Positions 35,752-45,632 of a DNA stretch of 64,000 nucleotides are shown here, piece after piece. A program made the translations under genes and the position numbers. The stretch's first letter is position 1, and each line of letters opens with the position of its first letter. This stretch comes from Notoacmeibacter sp. MSK16QG-6 (lineage in GTDB: Bacteria; Pseudomonadota; Alphaproteobacteria; Rhizobiales; Rhizobiaceae). The stretch lies in assembly GCF_024158145.1 (NCBI RefSeq), contig NZ_JAMYXM010000006.1:122544-186543 (forward strand), read 5' to 3'. The notes under the pieces were generated by a model. That model did no database searches and was not told the origin of the DNA. It saw only the letters and a list, made by a program, of their open reading frames with translations.

Positions 35752-35811
35752 GACGAAATCCGATGGCGGTGTCAAGTTCCTGTCGACTGCGTTTCTGGGA
35801 GGACTGGCAGA

Positions 35812-37017
35812 ATGCCAATTATGACATTGGCGCCATTGATAATGGGCGCGACAATCGCGCTTATCTTGACAATATGCGGCTCAATGCCAGCCACCGCTCA
35901 AGATCAGACCGATGTCGTCGTCGGCTATATAGAACGTCGCGTTCCGCCACCGCCTGTTCTGTCGAATCTAGAGAAGACGCCTGACGATCTCGGCATTGCC
36001 GGTGCACAGCTAGCCCTAAAGGACAATGCGACCACAGGAAGCTTCCTCAACCAATCATGGACCTTGAATTCTTCAATCGTCGAGCCGGATGGCAATTTCC
36101 TGCAGGCCGCCCGAAAACTTCTCTCGCAAACGCCCTTTATTGTCGTCAAAGCCCCGCGTGACGATATGCTTGCGCTGGCCGATATACCGGAAGCGCAGAC
36201 GGCTATCGTTATCAATACCAATCTGGCGGATAACGATCTTCGAGACAGCGCGTGCCGCAGCAATCTGCTCCACACCCATCCATCCCGAGCCATGCTGACC
36301 GATGCATTGGCTCAATTCGCGGCCAGCAAACGCTGGACGAATTGGGTTTTGATCGGGTCGAAAAGCAAAGCCGACATCGCGCTTGCCGATAGTTTTACGC
36401 ATTCGGCCACAAAATTTCGCCTGTCACTTCGTGAACACATGGTCTGGACATTCGAGGCCGACATGCGACGCAACGCCGCCGCCGAAGTGCCCCTTTTCCT
36501 GCAAGCTGCGCCGGACCACGACATGCTGGTGATCGCAGATGAAAAACACGATTATGGTCGCTACGTTCTCTACAACACATGGCTGCCGCGACCGGTGGGC
36601 GGGTCGGAGGGTATTGTACCATCGGGCTGGAGCGCTGCCGTCGAACAGCACGGTGCGGCACAGTTGCAGAGGCGGTTTTCATATCTGGCAAACCGCGAGA
36701 TGTTTGCCGTCGATTACGCCGCATGGGCCGCTGTGCGAACCATCGGCGAAGCCGTCACGCGCTCTCAGTCTGCCGAGGCTGTGACCGTTAGGGATTACAT
36801 ACTATCAGATCGCTTCGAACTGGCCGGTTTCAAAGGTCGCCCCCTCACCTATCGCACATGGAACGGCCAATTGCGCCAGCCGATCCCCCTCACCCATCCG
36901 CGCGCTCTCGTCGCTATGGCCCCGCTAGAGGGATTTCTTCATCAGCGCAATGAACTCGATACGCTTGGTTTGGATCAGCCCGAGTCCGGCTGCCGGGCTT
37001 TCGTCACGGGACAATGA
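35812..37017 (+). CDS. Type-1 periplasmic binding protein linked to PQQ-dependent catabolism
   Basis: A 401-residue exported protein with a branched-chain amino acid binding-protein (type 1) fold. The signal ends near PATAQDQ, and the mature start VVVGYIERR is usual for the PQQ-associated subfamily. GGGAGG lies 8 bases before the ATG at 35812, chosen over an in-frame ATG at 35725. Members normally sit beside an ABC permease and ATPase plus a beta-propeller protein. Here the propeller follows directly but no permease or ATPase is found. The ligand is unknown. Confidence 0.78.
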   Translation: MPIMTLAPLIMGATIALILTICGSMPATAQDQTDVVVGYIERRVPPPPVLSNLEKTPDDLGIAGAQLALKDNATTGSFLNQSWTLNSSIVEPDGNFLQAARKLLSQTPFIVVKAPRDDMLALADIPEAQTAIVINTNLADNDLRDSACRSNLLHTHPSRAMLTDALAQFAASKRWTNWVLIGSKSKADIALADSFTHSATKFRLSLREHMVWTFEADMRRNAAAEVPLFLQAAPDHDMLVIADEKHDYGRYVLYNTWLPRPVGGSEGIVPSGWSAAVEQHGAAQLQRRFSYLANREMFAVDYAAWAAVRTIGEAVTRSQSAEAVTVRDYILSDRFELAGFKGRPLTYRTWNGQLRQPIPLTHPRALVAMAPLEGFLHQRNELDTLGLDQPESGCRAFVTGQ

Positions 37018-37018
37018 A

Positions 37019-37996
37019 ATGCTTATAAAATCAATGAAAACCACTGCGGTCTTTATGTCGATAGCGATTACGACTTCCGCAGCGGCGGATGAAATGTGGG
37101 TCTCGAACGAGAAGGATGACACACTCTCGGTCATCGATATCGAAACAATGGAAGTGGTGCGGACGATCGAGGTTGGAGAACGCCCACGTGGTATCACATT
37201 CTCCAGAGACCATGATGTGCTTTACGTCTGCGCATCCGATAGCGATGCCGTGCAGGTCATCGACCCGGCGACTGGCGAGATATTGCACGATCTGCCATCG
37301 GGCGAGGACCCCGAGCAATTTGTGCTCCATCCGGACAATCGGCGACTTTATATCGCCAATGAAGACGATGCGATCACCACCGTTGTCGATACCGAAACGC
37401 GCCGAGTGATCGAGCAGATCAATGTTGGAATAGAGCCGGAAGGCATGGCCGTTTCCCCCGATGGCAAGATCGCCATTACAACGTCGGAAACGACGAATAT
37501 GGCGCATTGGATCGATACCGAAACCGATAAGCTGTTTGCCAACACGCTTGTCGATCAGAGGCCGCGCCACGCCGAGTTCACGCATGATGGCAGCGAATTG
37601 TGGATCTCTGCGGAAATTGGCGGAACCGTTACGGTATTCGACGTCGCTAGCCAGACCGAGAAAGCCAAGATCAATTTTAAGATTCAGGGCGTTCATCAGG
37701 ACCGCGTACAACCGGTCGGGTTCGAGATGACGAAAGACGGGCGCTACGTCTTTGTTGCACTCGGCCCGTCCAACCACGTCGCCGTCGTCGACCAGAAAAC
37801 CTATGAGGTCATCGATTATCTGCTGGTCGGGCGTCGGGTCTGGCACATGGCGTTTAACGGCGACGAGAGCCTACTCTTCACGACCAACGGCGTGTCGGGC
37901 GATGTCACGGTAATCGATGTCGAGAAACTCGAGCCGATTAAGACCATTAAGGTCGGCCGTTTCCCGTGGGGCGTGGCCTATCGTCCGTCACCTTGA
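37019..37996 (+). CDS. YVTN-type beta-propeller protein of PQQ-dependent systems
   Basis: A 325-residue exported protein made of six to seven beta-propeller blades with repeated units such as NEKDDTLSVIDIETMEVVRTI and DDAITTVVDTETRRVIEQI. The signal covers about residues 1-21. It begins one base after the binding-protein stop, so the two are in one operon. Proteins of this type are found beside PQQ alcohol dehydrogenases and are thought to bind a partner protein or ligand in the periplasm. ATG 37034 is an alternative start. No active site can be named. Confidence 0.8.
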   Translation: MLIKSMKTTAVFMSIAITTSAAADEMWVSNEKDDTLSVIDIETMEVVRTIEVGERPRGITFSRDHDVLYVCASDSDAVQVIDPATGEILHDLPSGEDPEQFVLHPDNRRLYIANEDDAITTVVDTETRRVIEQINVGIEPEGMAVSPDGKIAITTSETTNMAHWIDTETDKLFANTLVDQRPRHAEFTHDGSELWISAEIGGTVTVFDVASQTEKAKINFKIQGVHQDRVQPVGFEMTKDGRYVFVALGPSNHVAVVDQKTYEVIDYLLVGRRVWHMAFNGDESLLFTTNGVSGDVTVIDVEKLEPIKTIKVGRFPWGVAYRPSP

Positions 37997-38098
37997 GATT
38001 CGACCATTCCACCCGGCAACCGCCAATGAGACTGTACGAAAGGCCATATAGAAGGCCGTCTGTCTTCGAGATACGCTCCCGATCTGGAGGAATCGGCC

Positions 38099-38704
38099 AT
38101 GAAAAAGTTCTTACTGGCCCATGCGGTCTTTGGCGCCTTCATCTTTGTCGCCCAACCGGCTGCTGCAAACGAACAGCCCCAGCAAGACCCCTGGCAACTC
38201 GATGCCGGTAGTCAGCAGCAGAACGAGTTCGGCACGCTTAATCCCGATGAAATGACGCTCAATCGAGCCATCGAAAATGCAACGCGCGGCGAAGTCGACA
38301 TGATGACCTGCGCCCAAGGTTACATCATGACCAAGATGGGCAACCATGTCGACGCGCGCACCATTTTTCGCAAGTGCGCCGAAGCCGGCTACACCGGCAC
38401 GATGACCTGGATGTCGTACATGGAAGAGAATGGCTTTGGCCGTTCCGATATCGATCCGGAATCGGCTGCGAAATGGGATCGGCAGGCCGCCGATATTGGT
38501 GATCCCATCGCGCAGCTGAATTACGGTCTGGACCTCCTCCGCGGCCGTGGCGTTGCTCCCGACCCCGAGGCTGGGCAGCGATGGGTTGATCGTGCGGCAG
38601 CCGCTGGCGAACCGGCAGCGATTGAACTGCAGAAATCGGATTACGATTATCGGGCTGTCACGCCCGATGCCGATGAAGGGCGTTACGACAAGAACCTTTT
38701 CTAG
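38099..38704 (+). CDS. Sel1-repeat periplasmic protein
   Basis: A 201-residue protein with a signal peptide ending near PAAANEQ and two to three Sel1-like repeats (about 85-180), such as GDPIAQLNYGLDLLRGRG. Two cysteines flank the first repeat (MMTCAQGY and FRKCAEAGY). The tail is Asp/Tyr rich. It lies between the propeller gene (102 bases) and the quinoprotein gene (328 bases). Sel1 proteins usually make protein contacts; a chaperone or docking role is a guess. GGAGG precedes the ATG. Confidence 0.7.
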   Translation: MKKFLLAHAVFGAFIFVAQPAAANEQPQQDPWQLDAGSQQQNEFGTLNPDEMTLNRAIENATRGEVDMMTCAQGYIMTKMGNHVDARTIFRKCAEAGYTGTMTWMSYMEENGFGRSDIDPESAAKWDRQAADIGDPIAQLNYGLDLLRGRGVAPDPEAGQRWVDRAAAAGEPAAIELQKSDYDYRAVTPDADEGRYDKNLF

Positions 38705-39032
38705 GCGGAGTTTTTTTTGCACTCCACTAATCAACGAAGCATCCCCCGTTCAGTCCTGTTGTCCGGCAGCGTCTAATGCGAGTGATCTTTACGCTCTCCT
38801 AGCGCAAGAGCGAGCTGGTCCTTCGACCATACCACATCAAAAATTTTAAATAAGATACTGATTTATATTATAATTTTGAATTAGAACGCAAGGTCTGCAC
38901 CTTGGTACAATAGCGGGTGGCTGCGTTTCCACTTAGCGTTTGAAGGGAACACGGGACCGGCCGTTTTCCGAGGGTGTCTCCGGGGAGGACCGTGCACCCG
39001 TCGATACGCACAACTCAACTGGGAGGAACCTG
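38705..39032 (+). promoter_or_regulatory. Long AT-rich leader of the quinoprotein gene
   Basis: 328 bases without a gene. An 8-T run (38711-38718) lies in a weak hairpin (GGAGT / ACTCC) after the Sel1 stop. A very AT-rich block (38838-38886) includes TATAAT at 38869-38874, a possible -10 box, about 160 bases before the ATG. The AT block stands out against the GC-rich surroundings and may be the main promoter. The GGGAGG at 39021-39026 is the ribosome site. Confidence 0.45.
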
Positions 39033-40856
39033 ATGAAGAAGAGCTTCATTCTGGCGTTTGCCGCTATATTGGCTAGCAGCGCGGCCTATGCACAAGATTC
39101 GACGGAGCCCGCTAAAGTCGCCGATACAAGCGAGACGATGGCGGCCGATGCCAAAGGGGTGACGGAAGAGGATCTTGCCAACGATACGCAGACGACCGGC
39201 GACATCCTGACGAACGGCATGGGCCGGCATCTCCAGCGTTATTCGCCGCTGACGACCCTCAACAAAGACAATGTAGAGAACCTCGTTCCCGCCTGGGCTT
39301 TTTCGCTAGGCGGCGAGAAACAGCGAGGTCAGGAGACCCAGCCGCTGGTCTATGATGGCGTAATGTATGTGACGGGCTCCTATTCCCGTCTCTACGCCAT
39401 CGATATCGAGACTGGTAAAGAACTTTGGCAATACGACGCCCGCCTTCCAGAAGGCATCCTGCCCTGTTGCGACGTCATCAATCGTGGCGCAGCGATCTTC
39501 GGCGACAAGATTTACTTCGGCACACTCGACGCGACGCTTGTCGCGCTGAACCTTAAGACCGGTGACGTCGTCTGGCGCGATCGCATCGCCGACTACCGCG
39601 CCGGTTATTCCTACACATCGGCTCCGCTGATCGTGAACGGCCTTGTCATAACCGGCAATTCCGGTGGCGAGTTCGGCATTGTCGGCGAAGTGCAGGCCCG
39701 CGATGCTGAAACGGGCGATCTGGTCTGGACCCGCCCGGTGATCGAGGGGCACATGGGAACCTTCAAGGGCGAAGAAAGCACCATGACCGGCGAACTGAAC
39801 GCGACTTGGCCGGGCGATATGTGGAAGACGGGCGGCGGCGCGACCTGGCTCGGTGGCAGCTACGACGCCGAAACCGATACGATTGTATTCGGTGCGGGCA
39901 ACCCCGCCCCATGGAACTCTTGGCTGCGCGGCGCAGGCAATCCGGAAGGCAATGAAGGCGACAATCTTTACGCCGCCTCTCGGATCGGCATGGATCCGGC
40001 CACCGGCGAGATCAAATGGCACTTTCAGACGACGCCGCGCGAAGGCTGGGACTTCGACGGTGTGAACGAGATGGTGCCGTTCACCGACTCCGAGGGCAAT
40101 AAGCGCTGGGCAACAGCAGATCGAAACGGCTTCTTCTACGTGCTGAACCGTGAAGACGGCGCCTTCGTCAACGCGACACCTTTCGTGAAAAACATCAGTT
40201 GGGCCGAAGGCATAGACGAAAACGGGCGACCGATCTTTAACGAAGCCAATCGTCCCGGTAACCCGTCTAAAGCAGCCGATGGCGGCAAGGGCGAGGTCGT
40301 TTTCGCCGTACCGTCCTTCCTGGGTGGCAAGAACTGGATGCCAATGGCTTACAGCCAGGACACGGGCTATTTCTACGTGCCTTCAAACGAATGGGGCATG
40401 GATATCTGGAACGAACCTGTCTCCTACAAGAAGGGCGCTGCGTATCTCGGCTCCGGCTTCACGATCAAGCCCATTTTCGAAGACCATATCGGATCGTTGA
40501 AAGCGATCGATCCTGCCACGGGCGACATCAAGTGGGAATATAAGAACGATGCTCCGCTATGGGGCGGCGTGATGACGACCGCTGGCGGCCTGGTCTTCAC
40601 CGGAACCCCGGAGGGTGAGTTCAAAGCGTTCGATGCGGAATCGGGTGACGAACTCTGGAGCTTCCAGACTGGCTCCGGGATTGTCGGTCAGCCTGTCACC
40701 TGGGAGATGGACGGCGAGCAATATGTCGCAGTCGCTTCCGGCTGGGGTGGCGCGGTGCCGCTATGGGGCGGTGAAGTCGCCAAGAAGGTCAATTACCTCA
40801 ATCAGGGCGGTATGATCTGGACCTTCAAGCTGCCAAAGCAACTGGCCGCTCAATAA
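39033..40856 (+). CDS. PQQ-dependent alcohol dehydrogenase with lanthanide signature
   Basis: A 607-residue eight-bladed propeller quinoprotein. The signal peptide ends at AAYAQD. The vicinal disulfide Cys145-Cys146 in [10 protein letters not shown] covers PQQ. The catalytic base is Asp340 and the extra Asp342 (motif WDFDG) is the acidic residue that marks lanthanide-dependent enzymes such as XoxF and PedH; calcium enzymes have a small residue there. Trp-docking repeats LWSFQTGSG and [11 protein letters not shown] are present. The PedF-like cytochrome and ErbR-like regulator favour the ethanol-dehydrogenase branch over methanol dehydrogenase. Start by GGGAGG 6 bases ahead. No PQQ synthesis genes are in the window. 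Confidence 0.88.
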   Translation: MKKSFILAFAAILASSAAYAQDSTEPAKVADTSETMAADAKGVTEEDLANDTQTTGDILTNGMGRHLQRYSPLTTLNKDNVENLVPAWAFSLGGEKQRGQETQPLVYDGVMYVTGSYSRLYAIDIETGKELWQYDARLPEGILPCCDVINRGAAIFGDKIYFGTLDATLVALNLKTGDVVWRDRIADYRAGYSYTSAPLIVNGLVITGNSGGEFGIVGEVQARDAETGDLVWTRPVIEGHMGTFKGEESTMTGELNATWPGDMWKTGGGATWLGGSYDAETDTIVFGAGNPAPWNSWLRGAGNPEGNEGDNLYAASRIGMDPATGEIKWHFQTTPREGWDFDGVNEMVPFTDSEGNKRWATADRNGFFYVLNREDGAFVNATPFVKNISWAEGIDENGRPIFNEANRPGNPSKAADGGKGEVVFAVPSFLGGKNWMPMAYSQDTGYFYVPSNEWGMDIWNEPVSYKKGAAYLGSGFTIKPIFEDHIGSLKAIDPATGDIKWEYKNDAPLWGGVMTTAGGLVFTGTPEGEFKAFDAESGDELWSFQTGSGIVGQPVTWEMDGEQYVAVASGWGGAVPLWGGEVAKKVNYLNQGGMIWTFKLPKQLAAQ

Positions 40857-40884
40857 AACAAAGCTTGTTGCTCCCAAGCGACTG

Positions 40885-40914
40885 AAGGCGCCCTCCGGGG
40901 CGCTTTCTTTTTTG
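40885..40914 (+). terminator. Intrinsic terminator after the quinoprotein gene
   Basis: A nine-base stem (AAGGCGCCC with GGGCGCTTT, one G-U pair) around TCCG, followed by CTTTTTT. It lies 28 bases after the stop codon. Confidence 0.9.
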
Positions 40915-41063
40915 CGTTCGCACGGCTGATCGCTTTCCTTGCTATTTCAAAGCGTGAGACACTCGGCGCACCATCTGTTCTCACCCTCCACGCTCATCGC
41001 GCTCAAAACTCTATGGCGGATGGACGAGGCTCTATGCGAAGAGCGTGAGAGTAAACCGAACGT

Positions 41064-43181
41064 CTATGAAGCGGTGGCTGGTTGACCAGAAGGAGACAGC
41101 TTGAGCCCACGCTTCTTGCCCTTCGCCGCCAACACAAGTGGCACGCAGCGTTCCGGATCGTCATGAATCGCCACGCAATCGAGGCAGCCAAAGCATTCAT
41201 CATACTTGATAGCGCCGCTCTTCCCGATGGCGCCATAGCTGCATTTTACCTTGCAAAGCTGACAGGGTGTACCGCATTCAACGCGCCGATCGATCCATTT
41301 GCGCATCCGCAGCATTCCACCAATGGCCATGACCGCGCCGAGCGGGCACAGATAGCGGCAGAACCCCTTGAACAGAAACATGGAAAGCACGAGTAACCCG
41401 GCCGCGTAAGCGACATAGTACCATTCGCGGACGAAGTAGGTCGTTACGGCTGTCTTGAACGGTTCAATCTCGATCAGCCTGTCGTTCAAACCGGGAGCGA
41501 ACAGTGCGGCGCCGACCATAAGCGCCAGCACGACATATTTGAGCTTCGACAAGATCCTGTCGAGATGATCTGGCACCTCGATCTCCGGCAAGCGAAGCAG
41601 ACGCGCAAGCTTTGCGGTAAACTCCTGCATCGCGCCGAACGGGCAAAGCCAGCCGCAGAAGAGCGCCCGCCCCCAAAAGAAAAACGCCAGGATCGTCGCC
41701 AGCCAGAGCACAAGCGAGAACGGATCGTACAGAAGAAACGCCAGTGATTTCTGCTCGACAAGAGAGCGGGTCACGCCCAGCGGCGTGGCGACGGATAGCT
41801 GGCCCTGTCCCCACCAGCCCACGAAACACGTGACCGCAGCGAGGATGACCAGACGAAACGCGGTGAAATGGCGATGGCCTGCAAAAGCATTCATCTTCAT
41901 GCCAAGAAGGATAAAGAGACCCGCCAGCCCGGCTCCGAGAACGGCCAGATCCGCGCTTCTGTTCTGCACCGCCTGCAGCCAGACCGGCGGCGGATCGGGG
42001 GGACGGTTGACGGTAAAGAAGCGTTCATCCGTCTTGTGGCTCAGGGAAAAGTCCGCCTTGCCAATTTCGGGCTGAAAGGAGCCATGTTCGCGGATGGCGC
42101 GGATCGAAAGGGTCCACTTTTCGATGGGATTGAAACCCAGCCTGCGGTCGGTACGCAAAACAAGCGCCCTTCCCTCTGGCGCATCCGGTTTGAGGTCGAT
42201 CAGAAAGTCCGCATCGCGCAGCGCGACCGGCAGGCCGCCCTGTTCGGCGAAGATGAGGTCAGGACTGGTGTTGCGGACGAATTCTTCGCCGACGAGGCCG
42301 TGGCGTCCGGCCTCTATCAGAAGGATCGGCTCGTCATGTTCCGAGACTTCGCGGAAATTCTGCAGTTCACGCAATGTGCCCGGCGCGAGAGCAGCTCTTG
42401 CGACGGCCGGTGGGCCGATATCGACGACCCAAAGATCGAGATAAATGCCATCGGGATTGTCCAGCGCTAAAGAATCGTCATTCGCCCAGATCGAGCCCGC
42501 AAAGGCTTCCTGCAGTTCGGCGTTCGTCACGACAAGGCGGCTAGCGATTCCCTGTTCGACCAGATCGCTCCAACTGAGATTCTCGTCATGGGTCAGATCG
42601 GGCCTTGCAGTAGAGGATGCGCCGACCCCCTGCATCTTTTCGCGCGCTACGGAAAAGGAAGCCGCCAAGATCGATTCATGAGCAATCCTGACGCTCGCCG
42701 TGGCTTTGGTAACGCCATCTAGATAAACCAGCGAAGAGCCCTCACTCGACGAACCGTAGGGCACGCCCACGACAAGTGTGTCCGTGATCGAATGGCCCTT
42801 GTACTGGCTCACAAACTCGCGAAATGGCGCCTCGCCGAGGCCGGAGACGAAGATCGGCTCATTGTGTTCGATCAGGTCGACATCGATGAAACGGCCTTCG
42901 GTCGTGACCTGTACGAAGAGATTGATCGGCGCGCCGGAAAAGCCGGGCAAAGGCGACCGAGGTTCCGAAGCAAAACCGTAGCCCGCTACGCGCCCGTCGA
43001 GGTTGACCAGCTGCCAACTGTCCTCGGCAAACTCTTCCCCCAGGCTGTAGGGCGGCTCGACAAACCCCCTCGCCTCCTGAGCGGTCAGTCCGTTCGCTCG
43101 GACGCCCGAACAGATCGCCGCAAGCCCTATCAGTATTGGTAAAGCCGACCGCAAAAGCGACCAGCCAAATCTCCTCGCCAT
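41064..43181 (-). CDS. NosR/NirI-like membrane flavo-iron-sulfur protein
   Basis: A 705-residue protein. An N-terminal signal is followed by a periplasmic FMN-binding domain (about 80-180) with the flavin-threonine region DGVTKATASV. A second periplasmic domain (about 210-400) follows, then about five to six membrane helices (410-640). Cysteine motifs CGWLCPFGAMQE and CRYLCPLGAVMA, plus a C-terminal CQLCKVKC and CFGCLDC pair, bind 4Fe-4S clusters. NosR moves electrons across the membrane to nitrous oxide reductase. No nos gene is here; it ends convergent with the quinoprotein and starts 119 bases after fmdB. Electron donor role to a periplasmic oxidoreductase is inferred. Confidence 0.82.
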   Translation of the reverse strand: MARRFGWSLLRSALPILIGLAAICSGVRANGLTAQEARGFVEPPYSLGEEFAEDSWQLVNLDGRVAGYGFASEPRSPLPGFSGAPINLFVQVTTEGRFIDVDLIEHNEPIFVSGLGEAPFREFVSQYKGHSITDTLVVGVPYGSSSEGSSLVYLDGVTKATASVRIAHESILAASFSVAREKMQGVGASSTARPDLTHDENLSWSDLVEQGIASRLVVTNAELQEAFAGSIWANDDSLALDNPDGIYLDLWVVDIGPPAVARAALAPGTLRELQNFREVSEHDEPILLIEAGRHGLVGEEFVRNTSPDLIFAEQGGLPVALRDADFLIDLKPDAPEGRALVLRTDRRLGFNPIEKWTLSIRAIREHGSFQPEIGKADFSLSHKTDERFFTVNRPPDPPPVWLQAVQNRSADLAVLGAGLAGLFILLGMKMNAFAGHRHFTAFRLVILAAVTCFVGWWGQGQLSVATPLGVTRSLVEQKSLAFLLYDPFSLVLWLATILAFFFWGRALFCGWLCPFGAMQEFTAKLARLLRLPEIEVPDHLDRILSKLKYVVLALMVGAALFAPGLNDRLIEIEPFKTAVTTYFVREWYYVAYAAGLLVLSMFLFKGFCRYLCPLGAVMAIGGMLRMRKWIDRRVECGTPCQLCKVKCSYGAIGKSGAIKYDECFGCLDCVAIHDDPERCVPLVLAAKGKKRGLKLSPSGQPATAS

Positions 43182-43300
43182 TCCGGAAGGATCACACCGG
43201 GTTCAACGCTTTGCAACGCAATCCCACATCGATAATCCTTGTACTTTAGAACATGCCGCGACGCGAACATCCCGGCGCGACATGCACTGTACGATCCCGG

Positions 43301-43636
43301 TCAGTGGCTGATCTGCCACGGCCTTGCGGTCGGAAAGCTTTTCGAGCCGTCCGGCCTCGTCAGCGTTTTGCGGTTCTTTTTTCCCGACGAGCAACACGAA
43401 CAGCCCGGTCCATGTCCCGTCTGGCTGCTGCGCTTGGGATCATGAGCCGAACGCTCGTTTGTGGCGAAGGCGTTGCGGCGTGCTGCATCCATTCCTGCCA
43501 CGAAGGGCATTGTGAGAAACGCGCGTGGCGCATCCTGCCCGCAATCGGGGCAGGTGCAAGGTTCGGCGGATTTTTCCATGGTGCGGACCGAAGTGAACGG
43601 CCCGCACTCGCTGCAATTGTAGTCATAGAAAGGCAT
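43301..43636 (-). CDS. fmdB: FmdB-family zinc ribbon protein
   Basis: A 111-residue protein. An N-terminal zinc ribbon has Cys8-x-x-Cys11 and Cys29-x-x-Cys32 (MPFYDYNC and CTCPDCG). The C-terminal half is basic with a GCSCCSSG cysteine patch. FmdB is encoded with formamidase in Methylophilus, where it is thought to regulate amide genes. It starts 10 bases after fmdA. Its exact function is unproven. Confidence 0.88.
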   Translation of the reverse strand: MPFYDYNCSECGPFTSVRTMEKSAEPCTCPDCGQDAPRAFLTMPFVAGMDAARRNAFATNERSAHDPKRSSQTGHGPGCSCCSSGKKNRKTLTRPDGSKSFPTARPWQISH

Positions 43637-43646
43637 TGGAATTGCC

Positions 43647-44876
43647 TCAGAGATCGGGGGCCAGCGGCACGTCGATGGAGCCGTCGAGATATTTCGTCGG
43701 TCCGTCCACGCCAGGCATCAGGTCGAATTCGAAGACATCCGTCGGCAGCCATAGCGTCGCACAGGCATTCGGAATGTCGACGACGCCGGAAATGTGGCCC
43801 TGACACGGGGCAGTACCAAGGATCGCATAGGCTTGCGCGCCGGAATAGCCAAACTTCTTCAGATACTCGATGGCGTTGAGGCAGGCCTGCCGGTAGGCGA
43901 TATGCACGTCGAGATAATGCTGTTTGCCGCCCTCATCGACAGAGATACCCTCGAAGATCAGGTAGTCGTCATATTTTGGCGTGATCGGCGATGGCTTGAA
44001 GATCGGGTTCTTGATCCCGTACTTTGCGACGCCGCCCTTGATGAGATTGACGCGAAGATGCAGCCAGCCGGCCATCTCGATGGCACCGCAGAAGGTGATC
44101 TCGCCGTCACCCTGGCTGAAGTGCAGATCGCCCATGGAGAGGCCAGCGCCCTCCACATAGACCGGGAAGTAGATTTTCGAACCGCGCGACAGATCCTTGA
44201 TATCGCAATTGCCGCCATGTTCGCGCGGCGGCACTGTCCGTGCGCCCTCGGCAGCAGCCGTGTCACGGGCTTCGCCGGTCATCTTACCCATATGCGCCGA
44301 CTGGGTATTTGGCAGGGCGGCCAGTTCCGGCACCCTCTCCGGATCGGTCGCGACCAGTGCGGCCTCACGCTCGTTCCACATATCGAGCATGGCCCGATCA
44401 GGCAGGCACCCAATCAGACCGGGATGGATGAGACCGGCATATTTCACGCCAGGAACATGGCGGGATTCGGTGAACATGCCCTTGATGTCCCAGATGGATT
44501 TCTGTGCTTCCGGAAAATGGTCGGTCAGAAAGCCGCCGCCATTCTGCTTGGAGAAGAAGCCGTTGAAGCCCCAGAGGCTTTCTTCTTTCGCGCCGATATC
44601 GAGAATATCGACAACCAGAAGGTCTCCCGGTTCGGCGCCTTTTACGCCGATCGGGCCGGAGAGATAGTGGACCTGTTCAAGTTCGACATCGCGCACGTCA
44701 GCAGCGTCGTCATCATTTTTGATCTGCCCGCCGGTCCAGTCATAGGTTTCGATCTTGAATTCATCGCCCGGATCGACCCACACGGTAATCGGGATATCCG
44801 GATGCCAGCGGTTATGAATATTCTCATTGGTGTGCGGGCTCTCGCTGAGATCGACGGAAATGAGCGTGTCGGCCAT
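43647..44876 (-). CDS. fmdA: Formamidase
   Basis: A 409-residue FmdA/AmdA-family amidohydrolase that splits formamide to formate and ammonia. It has the N-terminal HNRWHPDIPITVWVDPGDEF, the metal-histidine region, and the family-typical LHFSQGDGEITFCGAIEM and GTAPCQGHISGVVDIPNAC. Length matches Methylophilus FmdA. It is preceded by a five-gene ABC transporter and followed by fmdB, and this whole unit should let the cell import and use formamide or urea as nitrogen. A 55-base gap separates it from urtE. Confidence 0.93.
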   Translation of the reverse strand: MADTLISVDLSESPHTNENIHNRWHPDIPITVWVDPGDEFKIETYDWTGGQIKNDDDAADVRDVELEQVHYLSGPIGVKGAEPGDLLVVDILDIGAKEESLWGFNGFFSKQNGGGFLTDHFPEAQKSIWDIKGMFTESRHVPGVKYAGLIHPGLIGCLPDRAMLDMWNEREAALVATDPERVPELAALPNTQSAHMGKMTGEARDTAAAEGARTVPPREHGGNCDIKDLSRGSKIYFPVYVEGAGLSMGDLHFSQGDGEITFCGAIEMAGWLHLRVNLIKGGVAKYGIKNPIFKPSPITPKYDDYLIFEGISVDEGGKQHYLDVHIAYRQACLNAIEYLKKFGYSGAQAYAILGTAPCQGHISGVVDIPNACATLWLPTDVFEFDLMPGVDGPTKYLDGSIDVPLAPDL

Positions 44877-44931
44877 GTCGTTTTCCTTTCGCAGGCTTCA
44901 AATTTCCAAAAAATACGGGTGATTGGGGCAG

Positions 44932-45621
44932 TCAGACCGACAGGAAGCCGGCCACCTTCTTCTCATCGATCCCGTCTCGTGGGCTCTCGTGAACGATGTC
45001 GCCCTTCTCCAGCACCAGCACGCGGTCGGCGATATCGAGCGCGAAGCTCAGCACCTGTTCGGAGACGACAATGGACAAGCCCCGCTCATCCCGAATCTGG
45101 CGGAGCGTCTTGGCCATATCCTTGATGATGGAGGGCTGGATGCCTTCTGTCGGCTCATCGAGCAGCAAGACCTTCGGCTTGCTGGCGAGCGCGCGGGCAA
45201 TGGCGAGTTGCTGCTGTTGACCGCCGGACAGGTTACCGCCCCGTCGATCCTTCATCTCGAGCAAAACGGGAAAGAGTTCGTATATGTCGCCCGGCACTTT
45301 GCGTTCGCCGGTGACGGTCAGGCCCGTTTCAATGTTCTCCCGGACCGTCATGGTCGAAAAGATCATGCGGCCTTGCGGCACGTATGCGAGACCGTTTGCG
45401 ACCCTCCTGAAGCTCTCCTCGCTCTCGACATGAGCCCCATCGACGACGATCTCGCCTTTCGATGAGGGCACGACGCCCATCAGGGACTTCATCAGCGTCG
45501 TCTTGCCCATGCCGTTACGGCCCATGATTGCGACGATCTCGCCAGGCGCGACGTCGAAATTCATACCGTGGATCACTTCGCTTTCGCCGTAGGCGACATG
45601 CAGGTTTTCGACTGCGAGCAT
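44932..45621 (-). CDS. urtE: Urea/amide ABC transporter ATPase UrtE-like
   Basis: A 229-residue LivF-type ATPase. Walker A is GRNGMGKT (34-41), the signature is LSGGQQQQLAIARAL and Walker B VLLLDEPTEGIQPSI, whose TEGIQPS is typical of UrtE. It lies 11 bases after urtD and ahead of fmdA. It powers uptake of the substrate bound by the UrtA-like protein. Confidence 0.9.
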   Translation of the reverse strand: MLAVENLHVAYGESEVIHGMNFDVAPGEIVAIMGRNGMGKTTLMKSLMGVVPSSKGEIVVDGAHVESEESFRRVANGLAYVPQGRMIFSTMTVRENIETGLTVTGERKVPGDIYELFPVLLEMKDRRGGNLSGGQQQQLAIARALASKPKVLLLDEPTEGIQPSIIKDMAKTLRQIRDERGLSIVVSEQVLSFALDIADRVLVLEKGDIVHESPRDGIDEKKVAGFLSV

Positions 45622-45632
45622 GATCGTTCTCC

